DNA from: Chalciporus piperatus
Lineage: Eukaryota; Basidiomycota; Agaricomycetes; Boletales; Boletaceae
DNA: 64,000 nt
NCBI GenBank assembly: GCA_038093975.1
Contig: JBBPTG010000010.1
Span: 310,001-374,000, forward strand
Reading direction: 5' to 3'
Shown: positions 1-12,000 of the stretch, one piece after another
Layout: each line of letters starts with the position of its first letter
Numbering within the stretch: the first letter of the stretch is position 1
Position numbers and translations under genes: made by a program
The notes under the pieces: model-generated
The model's database searches: none
Told to the model about the DNA's origin: nothing
Seen by the model: the letters and a program-made list of their open reading frames with translations, nothing else

Positions 1-175
1 CTTTATAATGTATTTCTGCTTTGTTACTCGACACACATCATCGGAGACGGAGATTGCAGATGAAGCAAAGAAGGAGGGATAACAAAACGGACGTATCGAG
101 AGTCAGGACTGGGGAGGTACCAATGGAGAGAGCGAACTAGAAACACTACACTAGTAAGGTGGTACTACACTGATA
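1..175. other. 3' flank of NST1
   Basis: Non-coding flank downstream of the NST1 stop codon at 176. No gene or repeat is visible; it probably holds the 3' UTR. Confidence 0.4.
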
Positions 176-3100
176 TTAATTCAAGTCAGTTGCCAGAAAC
201 GAGTTTGGGAAGAAGCCGGCGGAAGACTGCCACGAGGGATCCGGACTTATGTTCCCCCAAAGCGAAGCACCCATTGGTGGTCGTGGTGACCCAAAGCCAG
301 GTGGAGGTGCAGGGGGACCCCAAGGGGGTCGTGTCTCGCCGACGAGAGTGCGAGGACTTGCGCTGCTGCCCCACGACTGTCCTACAGCACCAGGTACCAT
401 GCGTCTCCCGGGAGGTGGGACGACCTCGTCGTCGTCCGCTGCGAGAGCAGATGATCCCAGGACACCCTTCGGACTCGGCGAACGACGAATAGGTGAGCCT
501 GAGCCTGACCCCCCTGCTTCGCCAGTTGTAGGCCGAGCGATGGGTGCTATCGGGGCTGGAGGAGCAATGGGAGCAATAGAGACCGGTCTCGCAACAGGTC
601 CAGGTCCAAAGTCTGGTACAGACGCGCGTCGGGAAGAGCTGGCAGCCAACTGTGTCGGAGAAGCGAGGGGATTCTGGACCACTTTCGACGGCGGGCCTAT
701 GGGCGCTGTTTGAGGAAGACCACGGCCAAAGGGAGAGTCGAATGGAGAAGGCGATCCAAAGGCCCTGGAGAGTGCAGAAGGGGCCAACGAGGGAGGTGGT
801 GCTTGTTGCATCGATGGTCCAGGTCCAGGTCCAAAAACTCCAAAAGGCGGTGGCGGCGGTGGGTACGGGGGGAGTGCGCCTAGGGGAGGAATCATCCCAG
901 CACCTAGAGGGTACACGAGGGCCGAGGGAGCTTGGAAGCTGTTCTGAGTGGAAGGGACGACGGGCGTGGCAGGTTGAGAGGTAGTGACCAGGGGGCGAGC
1001 AGGAACTGGACGAGTAGGCGTAGTAGCGGCTGTTGCGGGTGCAGGAGGAGCAACGGGCTTGTTCAGGATCTTCTTCGCAGAGCCATTGGTGCTCTGCGAA
1101 CGTTGAGTGGAGCCCGAAGCCCGAGGAGACGTTGGTTGGCGAGGAGTCTTGGTAGTAGCAGCACGTTGCTGTTGGGCAAGACGTTCCTTCTCAGCCTTCT
1201 CTTCCCTCTCCTTCGCTAGCTTCTTCTCTCTCTCCTCCTTCTCTTGTTGTTCCTTCCTTGCCGCTTCGCGTGCTGCCTTCTCAGCAGCAGCTTTGGCCTC
1301 GCGCTCTTCCTTGGCCTTGCGCTCCTTTTCCTCTCTCTCACGTCTCTCCTGCTTAGCCTTCTCCTCTTTTTCCTTGCGTTTCCGTTCTCGCTCAGCTTCG
1401 CGCTCCCTCTCCTCTGCAAGGCGCTTGCGACGCTCCTCCTCTTTGCGTTGCTTCTCTTCTTCAGCAGCTTTGCGAGTAGCTTCCCGCTTGACCCTTTCCT
1501 CTTCCCGTTTCTTGCGCATCTCCTCCTCGTGAGCCTGCTGCTTGGCCTTCAAAGCTGCGTCTTCGGCCGCCTTCTCCGCCGCCTTGGCTGCTCGCTCTTC
1601 ATCCTTTGCTTGTTTCTGCTGCCTAAAACCAACGCTCAATAACACACACGGAATGCCGAACAATGCACGTTACTTTTTCTTGTCCTTCTTCTTCTGGTTC
1701 TGACTCTGCTTCTTGTTCTCCCGTTCCTTCGAGATCTTGTCTTCCTCCTCCAGCTCACGAAGCAGCTGTTGCTGACGCTCTTGCGCTACCTTTTCTCGGT
1801 ACGCCGAAAGGACTCGTTGCTCGAACATGCGGGCAGCAAAAATAGAGAACATCCGCTTCCCCTCCTCCATCTTCTGCTCCTCGGTCATGACCTTCGTACC
1901 AAGATCCGTCAGTACAAGGGATGGTGGGACGTGGTTGGGGACTCACCTCCTCTTCATCGTCCTCGTCATCCTCGTCCTCTTCATCTTCCTCGTCCTCGTC
2001 CCCTTCATCGTCCTCCTCTTCATCGCTATCATCTTCCACATCTGCCGCCGCTTCCTCCTCGCGTTGCATCCGCCGTTCTGCAAGCTGCTCCATCATCTCC
2101 AAAAACTTCTGCCCATCGTTTTTCAAGAGATCGTCAGCCACAGTCAGGATGTTATTAGGGCCTGTGTGAAGGGAGAAAAGGGTTAAGATATGATATGTAA
2201 CGCAAACAAAAATGAAGGACTCGCCTGTTACAGTGAGGCTACTGCCCAAATTAAACAGCCCGTCCCGACCGTTTGCCTTCGTACCGTTCGCCGGCCTACG
2301 CCCGCGAGTACCGGCATTGGTTTGATCTCGAGGTTTGACTTCCTCTTCTTCCTCCTCGGCAGCTTCTTCGTCTTCTTCCTCATCCTCCTCGTCTTCTTCC
2401 TCCTCGTACTCTTCCTCTTCCTCGTATTCTTCCTCGTCACCCTCATCATCATCAAACTCGCTCTCGTGTTTGGGAGGCTTTCGGCCGTTGGCAAGAGCTG
2501 GCGTTCGATTTGTCCGTGGAGGATGATGAGTGGTTTTAGTATGAGGATGCCCAATGACAGCGCCGTTCTTATCAAGCTCGACGCTGCCAGGAAAAGGTCC
2601 AGGTCCGGGTGGAGGTGGTATCGTGCCGCCCGAATTGAGGTAGCGCTGCTGATAGTTCGCGTACTGTTCTAGCTCCTCGTAATAAGCATCGTACAGTACC
2701 TCAAGCTCTTCTTCGATCGCATGTCTAAGTTCCGTTTGATCAAGGATGACGAGGCCACCGGGAACGCCATGGAAATTTTTTTCCAATCGGATCGATGCAG
2801 AGAGTGCAGGAAACGCCAAAGGTCATGATACGTCAGCCATTCGTCTTTTCCGACCATCATAACGCATGAAAAAGGGTACCAACCGCTTCCGACCACAGAC
2901 AGCACAACTGCAGCTATGTTTCTGTTGTTCCTTCATCTTCTTCAGGACGGTATCCTTCTCGATCTTGACCAAATTGCGACGCTCGTCCTCCCCCAATCCA
3001 AGCCAAAACTCTTTGATCCGTTCGCGCTCCTCCGTCGTACTCGTGCTCCAGATCTTGCTGTTATTTTGCGAGCCTTTGTTGGAGCCTGGGCCAGCTGGTG

Positions 3101-4770
3101 GACGAGGTTTGTGAGACGCAGATGCATTGGACGATGGCGGCGATGGATGATGGTGTGTATGATTGTGTGAATATGCATGGGCGGTTATCGGAGCCTTTGA
3201 TGCTGCTCGTGCAGTCCTCGCAGGCTGTTGGCCGTTAGCGGGGACCGCGGCGGGCGCAGTATTCGTCGCGGTGGTAGTTGCCATTGCCGGAGCATAGGAC
3301 ATGGGCTGTTTTCCCTGAGCCCGTGAGCTTGGTGGAGGATTAGCGGAAATGTTTTCTTTTGTCGCTGCTCGAGCTGCAGGCATGGCGTTGGCGGTGAGAG
3401 GAGGACGCTTGGTCAAATCGACCGCGGCCGTGGGACGAGGCGTACCCTTTTCCGGTGCCGATTCCGGTGCCGAGTTTGCCGAGCGTGCGGTTGGAGTGGG
3501 TGCCGAGTTCGGCACGGAGGGCACTGCCGGAACTTCGGCCGGAATTCTGACTGAGTCTTTCCTGTTTTTCTTCTTGCTTTGTTTAGCTGTATCAGCAGCC
3601 GATACAGGCTCAGTCGCACGAGCAGTAAGTCTAGTCTTAGTGGCACGGTCAGTGTGCTGCTGCGCTGTTGTTGTTGTTGCTGGGGATCGAGCAGTGGTCT
3701 CTCCGTAACTCAGAACAACGTGTGCGACAGTATCGGGCATGGAACCAGGGATGTTTGGCGGGTGGGGACCATGAGGGCGAGCTGGGTGAGGCTGTAAATC
3801 AAACTCGTCTTCTAGGTCTTCATCCTCAAAGTTGCCGTCGACCTCATCTCCACTGTAGTAGTCGTCGTCCGCAAACTCGTGCTCTCCACCTCCAAATTCA
3901 TTGAGAAGCACCACGTTCGTTTGCGGTAGAGGACCGCGAGGAGGCTGACCTGGTGCAGGGGGAGCTGCGCCTAATGCGGCGGCGGCTGCCTGCTCTACGG
4001 ATAGTGTGAATGCAGGATCGGAGAAAATGGACGGATCAAATGGCAGGGGGGGATATGCTCCTGGCGGATATCCTGGGATGCCCTTGGTGGCCATCGTCGC
4101 CGTTGCCGTAGCAGTACCGTTTTTGAGGTACGTGTCTGACTGCACCATCTGCTGGGCGATGTTGTACATGGTTTGAGCCTTTGAGATTGTCGTCAGGACG
4201 GCACACGACCAAGATAGTACTCAAACTCACGAAATTTTTGATATGTGGAGGGAACGACGACCAATATTCATCGTCCGCCAATGCTGGCCCATTGGCTCCG
4301 TTTGGCTTTGACAAAGGAGGGTGAGAACTAGGGGAGTTTACTTTGGTCCCCGTTCGGCCATTTGATTGAACCTCAATATTCTTCCATTGCAATTCGTTCG
4401 GCGTACCCAGAATCTCGCCATGCAACTGAGCAGTAACACCAACCCCGGACCGAGCAATTGTTGCAGCGGACGTTGCGACGTATCCAGTCGTGGTGATGCG
4501 AACTGACTCGAGCTGGGGAGATATACCACGCATGGGTGGCAGTGGCAGGTCGGAATCCTCGAAGTTCGGCATCTCATCGCCCAAGTCACCATCCTGAGCG
4601 TAAGCGCTCTGAGGTTCCTTTCCCTTTCCCTTCTTCTTTTTGTTCTTCTTCCCATTAGCAGCAGGTGGTGCTGGCTGCTCGAGCCTGACAGGCGCTGGCG
4701 GGTGGGAGTTTGGGGTTGAAGAAGGAACAACCGAGGGCTGTTTAGCCTTTTGCGACTTTCCTGCAGCCAT
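176..4770 (-). CDS. NST1: Stress response protein NST1, six exons
   Basis: NST1-family protein, known from yeast as a negative regulator of salt tolerance; its biochemical role is unclear. I model exons 4231-4770, 2884-4178, 2225-2724, 1947-2161, 1674-1891 and 176-1622. These total 4215 nt, giving 1404 residues with every phase matching. The N-terminus has a Lys-rich tract. The conserved core runs from the [10 protein letters not shown] segment, split by intron 1, through [15 protein letters not shown], formed across intron 2, and [10 protein letters not shown]. Next come two long Glu/Asp tracts and [21 protein letters not shown] highly charged Glu/Lys/Arg coiled coil and a Pro-rich tail finish the protein. 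Intron 3 (2162-2224) has a GC donor, GCGAGT. The ATG at 4770 is the first in frame. The sequence CTTAG just before it looks like the acceptor of a 5' UTR intron. Low-complexity acidic tracts create many spurious antisense frames here. Confidence 0.93.
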
Positions 4771-5445
4771 TCTAAGTGTTTTCAACGCTGATTAGCAGTC
4801 AGAAACTCCGAGGTCTCGAGAGATACTTGCACAAGGTTTGTACGCTACCGAAACAGAAAGAAAGGCAGCAGTAATACGATTGGCCCCGGTGAGAGACCGA
4901 AAGAGAGATTTGTACGAGCACGATATTTGTTGTTTGAGAGTGCGATGATCGAGGATGATTGCGATGGTTGAGTGCACAGGAGGACGTGGTTTTCGCAGAA
5001 AGCGTCGACTCGAGACTGGATCGCCCTGATCACTTTAACATGCCCAAATAAGGTCTATCGGCAAGCGCCGTCGCACGTGACACTGACATATTCGGCAACG
5101 GAACGACTCTCCTCGGAGCGGGACCGACACAAGGCGTGCGGGTTGACAGAGCTTTGGGGACTCTGCTGGCTTTTGGAAGCGAACGACGACGATCAGTGCC
5201 ATTTAATAGCTCATGGGGAGTAGCTGATCACAATCTAAATAGGAAATGATGATACCCCAGTCGACTCACAACGGCAGTTCAAGGAACCCAACGATCATTT
5301 TATTCACCGATGTGTGTCGCGGTGCGTTGTAATAGCCGTCCCAAGCCAGACTAACGAGAGAGGGACGTAAAGGTGGGAATGCGAACAACAAGGATGTTCT
5401 GTGTTTGATCGCGGGATCAGGGATACATATGTGTACATCAAGGAG
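4771..5445. other. Intergenic region upstream of NST1
   Basis: About 675 bp between the NST1 start and the end of the next minus-strand gene. It should contain the NST1 promoter and 5' UTR. No conserved gene, RNA or repeat is recognisable. Confidence 0.4.
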
Positions 5446-7011
5446 TCAATCATAGCCCGTCCATGAGAAGACCGGCACCTCGGTCAGGTTCTCTTTCGCA
5501 TCAGCAGTCTCGCACATCTCTACATGTATCAAGGTAGGCATCAACGAGACGATTTCTTCCTTCTCCTCGATGGATATATCCACACCCTTGATCTTGAGCA
5601 TCACGAGTGGACACTGTGATCGGGATAAGAACTCCGTGAACTGCGCATGCAGCCACTCTGGGTTATCTGGAAGCGAGATGTCGAGGTGGCACAACCTGGG
5701 TAAGGTCAACAAACCCAAAAGGTTTTGAAGGGGACCTTCAAGGTTCCTGATGCGAAGCGAATGGAGGACGAGATGGGTGAGGGGAACTGGGGGGATGGGG
5801 AAATCCTCGTCAATCTCAAGCTCGGAAATGACAACATCTTCGAGGTTTGGGGAAAACTGGAGGAAATTAAGGAAAATGATATCGGAAATGTTCCCGTCCA
5901 CCGTGAGATGTGTCAGATCCGTCCACCCCGGGTCAATGACTTCGGAGAGTATTTCATACTCTTCCTCTGAAACATAAGCATCGATGGAGATATGGAGGAT
6001 TCGACGGGGTTGTTTTTCGAACACCAGGGGCTCATGCATGAAGGCGGTCCTTGCATTGCAATGAATTTGGAGGGAGCACAGGTTGGGGAGCAACAGTCTA
6101 TCTGACAACGACCCACCGCAACCATAGTTGGCGATCTCTAGCAAACGGAGTTTCGAATGAGTGAACGAGATTGGATCTTCATCGTCGAAATTGAGAACAG
6201 GCCCGGAGAAGACGAAGTGCTCGAGATTGGGACACATCTGCAGGATTGCAAAGAAAGTACGGTCCGCCTCCGTTTCGATGCATCCAAGCATGATGGCAAG
6301 GCGGGTGAGGTTTTCCCATCTCGGATTGAAGAGAGACAATATTTCGTTGTCGAGAGTGGGAGCGTTGATGATGAGGGTGTGGAGGCGAGGCTGTGGCTGG
6401 GTGATTGATATGGCTTGTCCCCCTTTAAGTATTTCCATGGTTCCAGTAAGGCAGAGCCGCTCCAGTAACGGGCTGTTCTTCAGCAACACACGCAGATCAT
6501 CATTGCTGCCAAGATGAACGCTGAGGTTTGCCAACCGACTTGTGTGGAGCTGAAAGAACTTTGAAATCGCATTCTGGCTTCCAGAACGCCGGCCGAACCG
6601 GACCAGCAGTGAAATCGGGAGGCCCTTTGCTTTCTCAAGCCAATCATGGTAGAAGGACAGTTTAGTTACCCCAGTGATGCACAGTGAAGACCACAGTCTC
6701 GGGGTATCGAGCGCAACCGCCCGCCAGTCCCTACAGAGCTGTGCCAGGAGCAGCGGAGTAGTCTCCGCAGCTGGTTCAGCGAGCTTCGGAGGCAGACAAT
6801 GCATGAAGATCTCTTTGAGTATCTCCACAGGAAGGCGACGGATGCACGATAAGAAGCCCTCGTGGGCCCTGACTGAGGATGCAATCTGCTCGCGCATCTC
6901 GCGGAAATGGTTGGCGATGTTCTCCGCTCGCTCAATGATGGCATCGATGTCTTCGATCTGGTCTTTTTGCTGCGAGATGATATCGCGGATGATAGGGAAT
7001 TCCCAACCCAA
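5446..7011 (-). CDS. F-box protein with N-terminal coiled coil
   Basis: Likely SCF ubiquitin-ligase substrate adaptor. A helical coiled-coil stretch (QKDQIEDIDAIIERAENI) is followed by an F-box, IRRLPVEILKEIFMHCLP, near residues 56-75. The remaining 400 residues are Leu-rich, with repeated patterns such as LTRLAIML, LEHFVFSG and LTHLTVDG that suggest irregular leucine-rich repeats for substrate binding. This is the usual layout of the expanded Agaricomycete F-box family. The start is unresolved. The frame is open from a TTG at 7011 and has no ATG until 6897, which would remove the coiled coil. Upstream, an ATG at about 7172 and a GTAAGA donor at about 7122 could form a short first exon, but the phase did not match the splice acceptors I tried. 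Substrate unknown. Confidence 0.8.
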   Translation of the reverse strand: MGWEFPIIRDIISQQKDQIEDIDAIIERAENIANHFREMREQIASSVRAHEGFLSCIRRLPVEILKEIFMHCLPPKLAEPAAETTPLLLAQLCRDWRAVALDTPRLWSSLCITGVTKLSFYHDWLEKAKGLPISLLVRFGRRSGSQNAISKFFQLHTSRLANLSVHLGSNDDLRVLLKNSPLLERLCLTGTMEILKGGQAISITQPQPRLHTLIINAPTLDNEILSLFNPRWENLTRLAIMLGCIETEADRTFFAILQMCPNLEHFVFSGPVLNFDDEDPISFTHSKLRLLEIANYGCGGSLSDRLLLPNLCSLQIHCNARTAFMHEPLVFEKQPRRILHISIDAYVSEEEYEILSEVIDPGWTDLTHLTVDGNISDIIFLNFLQFSPNLEDVVISELEIDEDFPIPPVPLTHLVLHSLRIRNLEGPLQNLLGLLTLPRLCHLDISLPDNPEWLHAQFTEFLSRSQCPLVMLKIKGVDISIEEKEEIVSLMPTLIHVEMCETADAKENLTEVPVFSWTGYD

Positions 7012-8109
7012 CGCAGCATAGTTTGAGTTTGTGTACTTGGAATACGGGGAGTCGATACGCGGAAACTATGTTTCACGATCAGGGCCATCATCTCAGCGAG
7101 CAAGCGAGAGCAAAAATCTTACAACTTTATGAGGTTCGGGCACCTTTTGAAGCTGTACATGAGCTGAATCATGATCCTATTGGGGTGCGCAGTATACTGG
7201 AAAACTTACCGTTCGAAGGACCTCTGCACTGGCAACAGCCCGGGGCATTATTTCTGGCTGTACAACAACTGGAAATCGCGATATGTTGTGCAGCAGGCCC
7301 GTCACAGTCGATGATTTTCTGACGTTTCTGCGGGGTACCCGGTCCGGTCGGAACAACATATTTGTAACGCATCGAACTATGTACATCTGTCGAACGCAAG
7401 TATTCAAAAATTGAGTTCCATCGAAACAGGTGATCAGTAACTTTCTCGAGATCAGAAGACAGTCGTTTACTTCATTGTACTTGGGGCCCTTGCAAAAGCC
7501 ACTCAAGGTTTCAATGACACATAGCAAACGTTCGAACTCAAGGTGATCACGGTGTACACCCGGCCTTGCCAAGAATCAGCATCCGAGACAATCTTGCAAC
7601 AGTCGGTGACATGCCCTAGGCGCACTCGAGTATACAAGCGAGTGCAGCGACAACACTTGCGGATAGAAAGGTCAGCGCATGATCAAGAGTACAAGGGTCC
7701 AGAGAGCGTACTACCCACACTTCGCCCTAGTTGCAAATCGAAAGAGGTCCACAATATACTGGTCCTGAGGCCTGAGGGTCCGGTTTGGGGAGACTAGAAA
7801 AACCGTTTCAATGGCAAAATGTAAACACGGCTAGCCACATATATCGAATCCTCGACGGACGACCGTGCTGAATTCATGCACATCATGATCAGGACTCGGA
7901 TGCATGATCACTGTTCCCCAAAGTACGGTCCTCTCGCAGCGAACGGCGAATGGGGTTTCGAGCACGTCTCAGAGGATTAAAGTGAAGCGGACTCGTCAAA
8001 AAGATCGTTTGCTACAATTGTGGGCGCGACTAGAGGCTAGAGATACATCAATACGTCTAGGAGCCCTGATCAGCACTTTCAAAACTGGAAATCTCAATGA
8101 ACGACATAC
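7012..8109. other. Gene-poor spacer
   Basis: About 1.1 kb between the F-box gene and the deaminase-like gene. Only short overlapping frames on both strands are present, none with a recognisable domain. It may hold the first exon and promoter of the F-box gene and the 3' end of the deaminase gene. Confidence 0.35.
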
Positions 8110-8881
8110 CGCGCCAGTAAACAACCTCGTATCTGAGGACGTCTCATAAACGCCCTCTTCCTCTGCACTATTAACCTTCAACACCTCGAACCTCGCGGCA
8201 ACGGGATCCCAATGAAATATCCTCTTCACGCCCGACCAAGAGCACCACCTCACACATCGCCAACACGGTCTCGCAGCTCCCGTTCCCGCCTTATTCACCC
8301 TCACGACATACAGATCCGCCCCATTCACCCTGGGATCTCGTCGACGCGCATTCCAGTTGCGCTCGGGATTGGAGTTCGAACTCTGACCCCCATCGGGCTT
8401 ACCATGCGCAGCACACTCCGTGCACACATCGCATGCCGACTTCTTCCCCGCGGCCCCCTTCCTCGCAGACGTCCTCGATCGCACCGCCGTGTGCGCGTTA
8501 CAACAACGTCCGTTGACATCGACCTGATTCAAAACACGGCCTTCGTTTTTCCGCCTCCGTGCGTCCTTGACTGAGTTGAACCTGCTGCTTGAATGAAGGA
8601 GACATGCCCGTAACGTTGAAGATGGCGTGCATTTCTGCATGCATCGAGACTGGCTTGCGGTGTCCGTGTGTACGGACGTGGTTCCCGTCGTAATGCGTTC
8701 GGTGATGGTTCCATCCCATAGACATGATCTTGCCGCCCTTGACGAGGACAGCTCCAAGGCTGTAGTTCATTGGCGACTAAGGGGTTGATGTCAGTGCGAT
8801 CCGGGAAATAGATTGCACTACTAGTAGTACCTTCGACGCCGCTTCGGTACACTGAGTAAAATAGTACTGCGACTTGTGCAT
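8110..8881 (-). CDS. CMP/dCMP deaminase-like zinc protein
   Basis: Cytidine-deaminase superfamily protein. I model exons 8831-8881, 8582-8776 and 8110-8523, 220 codons all in phase. The first exon gives MHKSQYYFTQCTEAASK, then SPMNYSLGAVLVKGGK. The zinc and catalytic motif is HAEMHAIF and the second zinc motif is PCWRC in ARPCWRCVRWCSW. These match the H-A-E and P-C-x-x-C signatures that bind the catalytic zinc. A basic, low-complexity linker separates the two motifs, so intron 2 (58 nt) is a phase-based choice with a weak GTTCAA donor. The last coding bases are uncertain: a GTATGT donor at 8109 points to a short final exon, while reading through gives a stop at 7996. The frame is also open upstream to an ATG at 8962. 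Substrate, whether free nucleotide or RNA base, is unknown. Confidence 0.75.
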
Positions 8882-9087
8882 ATTCAAGATATTCACAGAT
8901 GACTGGGTATTATCGATAGGTTGTTTAGCAGAACAAGGAATGAGTTCAGCCTCTATCTTCATTCATTCAATTTTCGAGTCAATAGAATCACGTGATCATT
9001 CAGAAGACATCATTGTCGTAAAAATTAAATGCTACGTAGATATCATGCAGGGGAAGAATATGTAAAGGGATGCGATGGGGGGAAGAA

Positions 9088-12000
9088 TCAACTCGTGACC
9101 AAGAGCTGCTTGGACACCAAAATCCGATTAGCCAACGTTGTCAGGTTGGCATCCGCCATGATGACCTCGGGAAGATATTCGACATTGAACGCCTGTTCGA
9201 TCGCAGTACAGATACGTTTCGCTTGTCGTTCGGACCAGAAACTGAAGTCATCTGGATCTCGCGCATCGACGGGGCTGTTTTCGTCAGCATCGCTAGTCGC
9301 ACAGTTCGTTCCACCGCATGACAAGGGAATCAAGGATGGGTCGCTGTCCAAGCAGAGGGGAATGATATCGGCTAGGCATTTCCGGACGGACGTAAAGTCA
9401 GGTGATGTCGGCTTGCTAACTGAACATTGTTATCGTATTAGGTTCGTTCTATTCGGTCCGGGGGAGCAATTGAATGGATGTCAGAACTCACCATAAATCT
9501 CAAACGGTCCGTCAATCCCAAGGACGCTGTGCTTGCCGTCGTGGTGATATCGAACCTAAAGTGACAAAGACATCGATGTCAAGATTATGTTTCACCTCGC
9601 GAGGGTAGGGTGCAATATACCTCATATCGTCCAGTGGTCCACGGAAGGGCAGAACCTTCAAACGCGACGCACCCAGTCTGCGGATCGGAACCCCTTGCTT
9701 TCACACGGGAACTGCCAACGGGCACATCGCCGTCCCACTCCTCGTTATGAACAGGAACCCACTGTCCAAAAGACGATATTTGCGTAACCAACGTTGACTT
9801 GTTCGCACCCACCTAAACACGTCCCTGTCAACGTCAATTGCATAGGCTCGAAAAAACTAGATCTTCGCACCCTGTAGATTGCGATCCAATCACGGCGGGA
9901 GTGTCGCTGAGGAGCTTCCCACTTGACATGAATGGGCTCGCCAAGGTGGAACCGCTTGTTGCCGGATTTACTGAGTGAAACTGAGACCTTGTACTTCGCG
10001 GTGTCATAAGTCGACAAGTCGCTCGAAACGCGCCTGGAGAATCAGAAAAGCAAAATCAGAAACCTTGATATAAAAAAAAGACTGCCATAGTTGGAGATAG
10101 GCTGAGGCTCACGTTATTACCAAACGTTCACGCGATTGTTGTAGAAGCACTTTTGTCTCTTGCATGACCTCGGAGATTTTAGGTTTGGCTATTTGCGGTG
10201 TCACTTCAGAGAAAATCGTGCTAATGTTGTCTTCAGACTTACACTTCGCCAAAAATTCCTCCACGACGTCAGCAGTCTCCTCATACACCTTATCGAAGGT
10301 CCCTTTGACTTCCCTCGCCACCCTCCTAATCTCTGGGACATGCCGGCCAGCACGAGATTCCAGAAGTCTCGCGTTCTTGCTTGCGACATTTTTGATAACC
10401 TTGACGAAACCTGCCTCTTTGCGCAAACTATCTCCGTATAATTTCCGCATGTGAGGACTGTTTCCATAATCAGTAACCAGGTGAAACAATCAAGTTTGAA
10501 AGACGGTGAATTAGGTTCTGCCGGCGGTACTCACTTTTCAACGTTGTGAAGGAACCACCAATGTAAGAAGAATCTCAGGACCGATAGAAGGCATACAAGT
10601 TTGCTACCACTGATAAGTGCCAAGCCCAAGAAAGATGCACCACTCATAAGTTCAGGATTATCAAGGAATCTTAAAATGTCGTGAATCAGCGGTGCCCAGA
10701 GATCGTAGCGCTGGGGAAAGGTGGGAGGAAAGCTCACCGGAAAATGCCAGTGTACTCTAGATGGGCTGGAAAGTCTTCTGCAAAGAAATCTCCGTAGAAC
10801 CATCCTGAGGGAATGAATTTTAGAAGACCGTTTTTGACGGAACGACGATTCATACCAAAAACTCCGAGAACTTCGTACGACTCTTTCGCCGCCCAAACAT
10901 GCAAACCAATGAGCAGCTATTCGAGATAAGCGAGATAAGTATGAAACGCATTCAAGGGAAATTGGACGGCGTACGGCTCCTAATGTATGGCATAAGAGAT
11001 CATCTCCCTCCGTCCACGTTTGTGGTAATTCGTAGGTCTTCCAGGCGAGTCCAACGAGGGAAACTGCAAGAAACGTATAAGCGGCACGAAAATATTGCAC
11101 GAAAAGAACCTACTGTAAGTCATGCACAGGCTGAGGTTGTACAGCGATTTCCAATTTGTAAATGCTTCCTGCACGGCACCGTCACCGTTGTCGTTGAGGG
11201 CGTAGTGATAGTACTTGAGGAAGTGTCGAACGAGGAACTTGGACCGGCTTTGTGCCCGCAAGAGCAGACCTAAACCGAAGGTATGGAAAATACACCAGGC
11301 GCACGCATGAGCGAAATGCAACGCCAGAGTTGCTCGGTGTGACAAAATGGGAAGACAAGATGCGACCAAAAGATAGAATATCAGTAGTACCAGCATTGCA
11401 TCAGACGACCTGATACGGACAGAATTCGGTTGAGCGAATTTTGGAGACGAATTGTCGGACAAGAGTCATACCGGAGGAGATCGATGTTCTGTAAAACAAC
11501 AACGTCACGCCTGAAGTACTTGTGTAACAGATCGTGCTCTGAGACTGGCTGCGGGCGTTTCACAAAGCTGTTGAGGGAATCGGTGCTCGCGTGTGGGGTA
11601 TGGAGGTTTTTCCTCGGCTTCATGGTCGGTGTCGCGACTTTGGTCTCGGTTTCAGTCTCGAGTTCACTGTCGGAGGCAGTCTCTCCCTCAGTTTCAGAAG
11701 GAGTTGAGAAACCATCGACGCAATCCTCGTGGAGAATCGCCGGAGGGGTAGCATCCTTGTCCTTTTGCTGTCGTGCTTTGCGGGAGCCGGTCGAGGCTAT
11801 GGGTTTACGAACAGAAATGGGTTTGCGTTTGCCATACATACGCTCGATATCTACAGAAATGTCAATGCTTGTCCTTAAGGAAATATAAAAGACGTACGCG
11901 GATTCTCAAAAAATACCAAGAAGGCAAATTGAGCGGCATGGGCAGCGAGACTGGCAAACAGCACCGGATAACTGCCAACAATCAGCGACAGGCCGTAATA

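Noticed and set aside
1107..1642. Ser/Phe/Leu-rich plus-strand frames
   Set aside because: They are the complement of the Glu/Lys/Arg coiled coil of NST1.
7023..7797. Several 75-130 codon frames on both strands upstream of the F-box gene
   Set aside because: No domain, overlapping each other, no consistent splice structure.
7904..8574. Plus-strand frames opposite the deaminase-like gene
   Set aside because: The HAE and PCxxC motifs on the minus strand explain this region.
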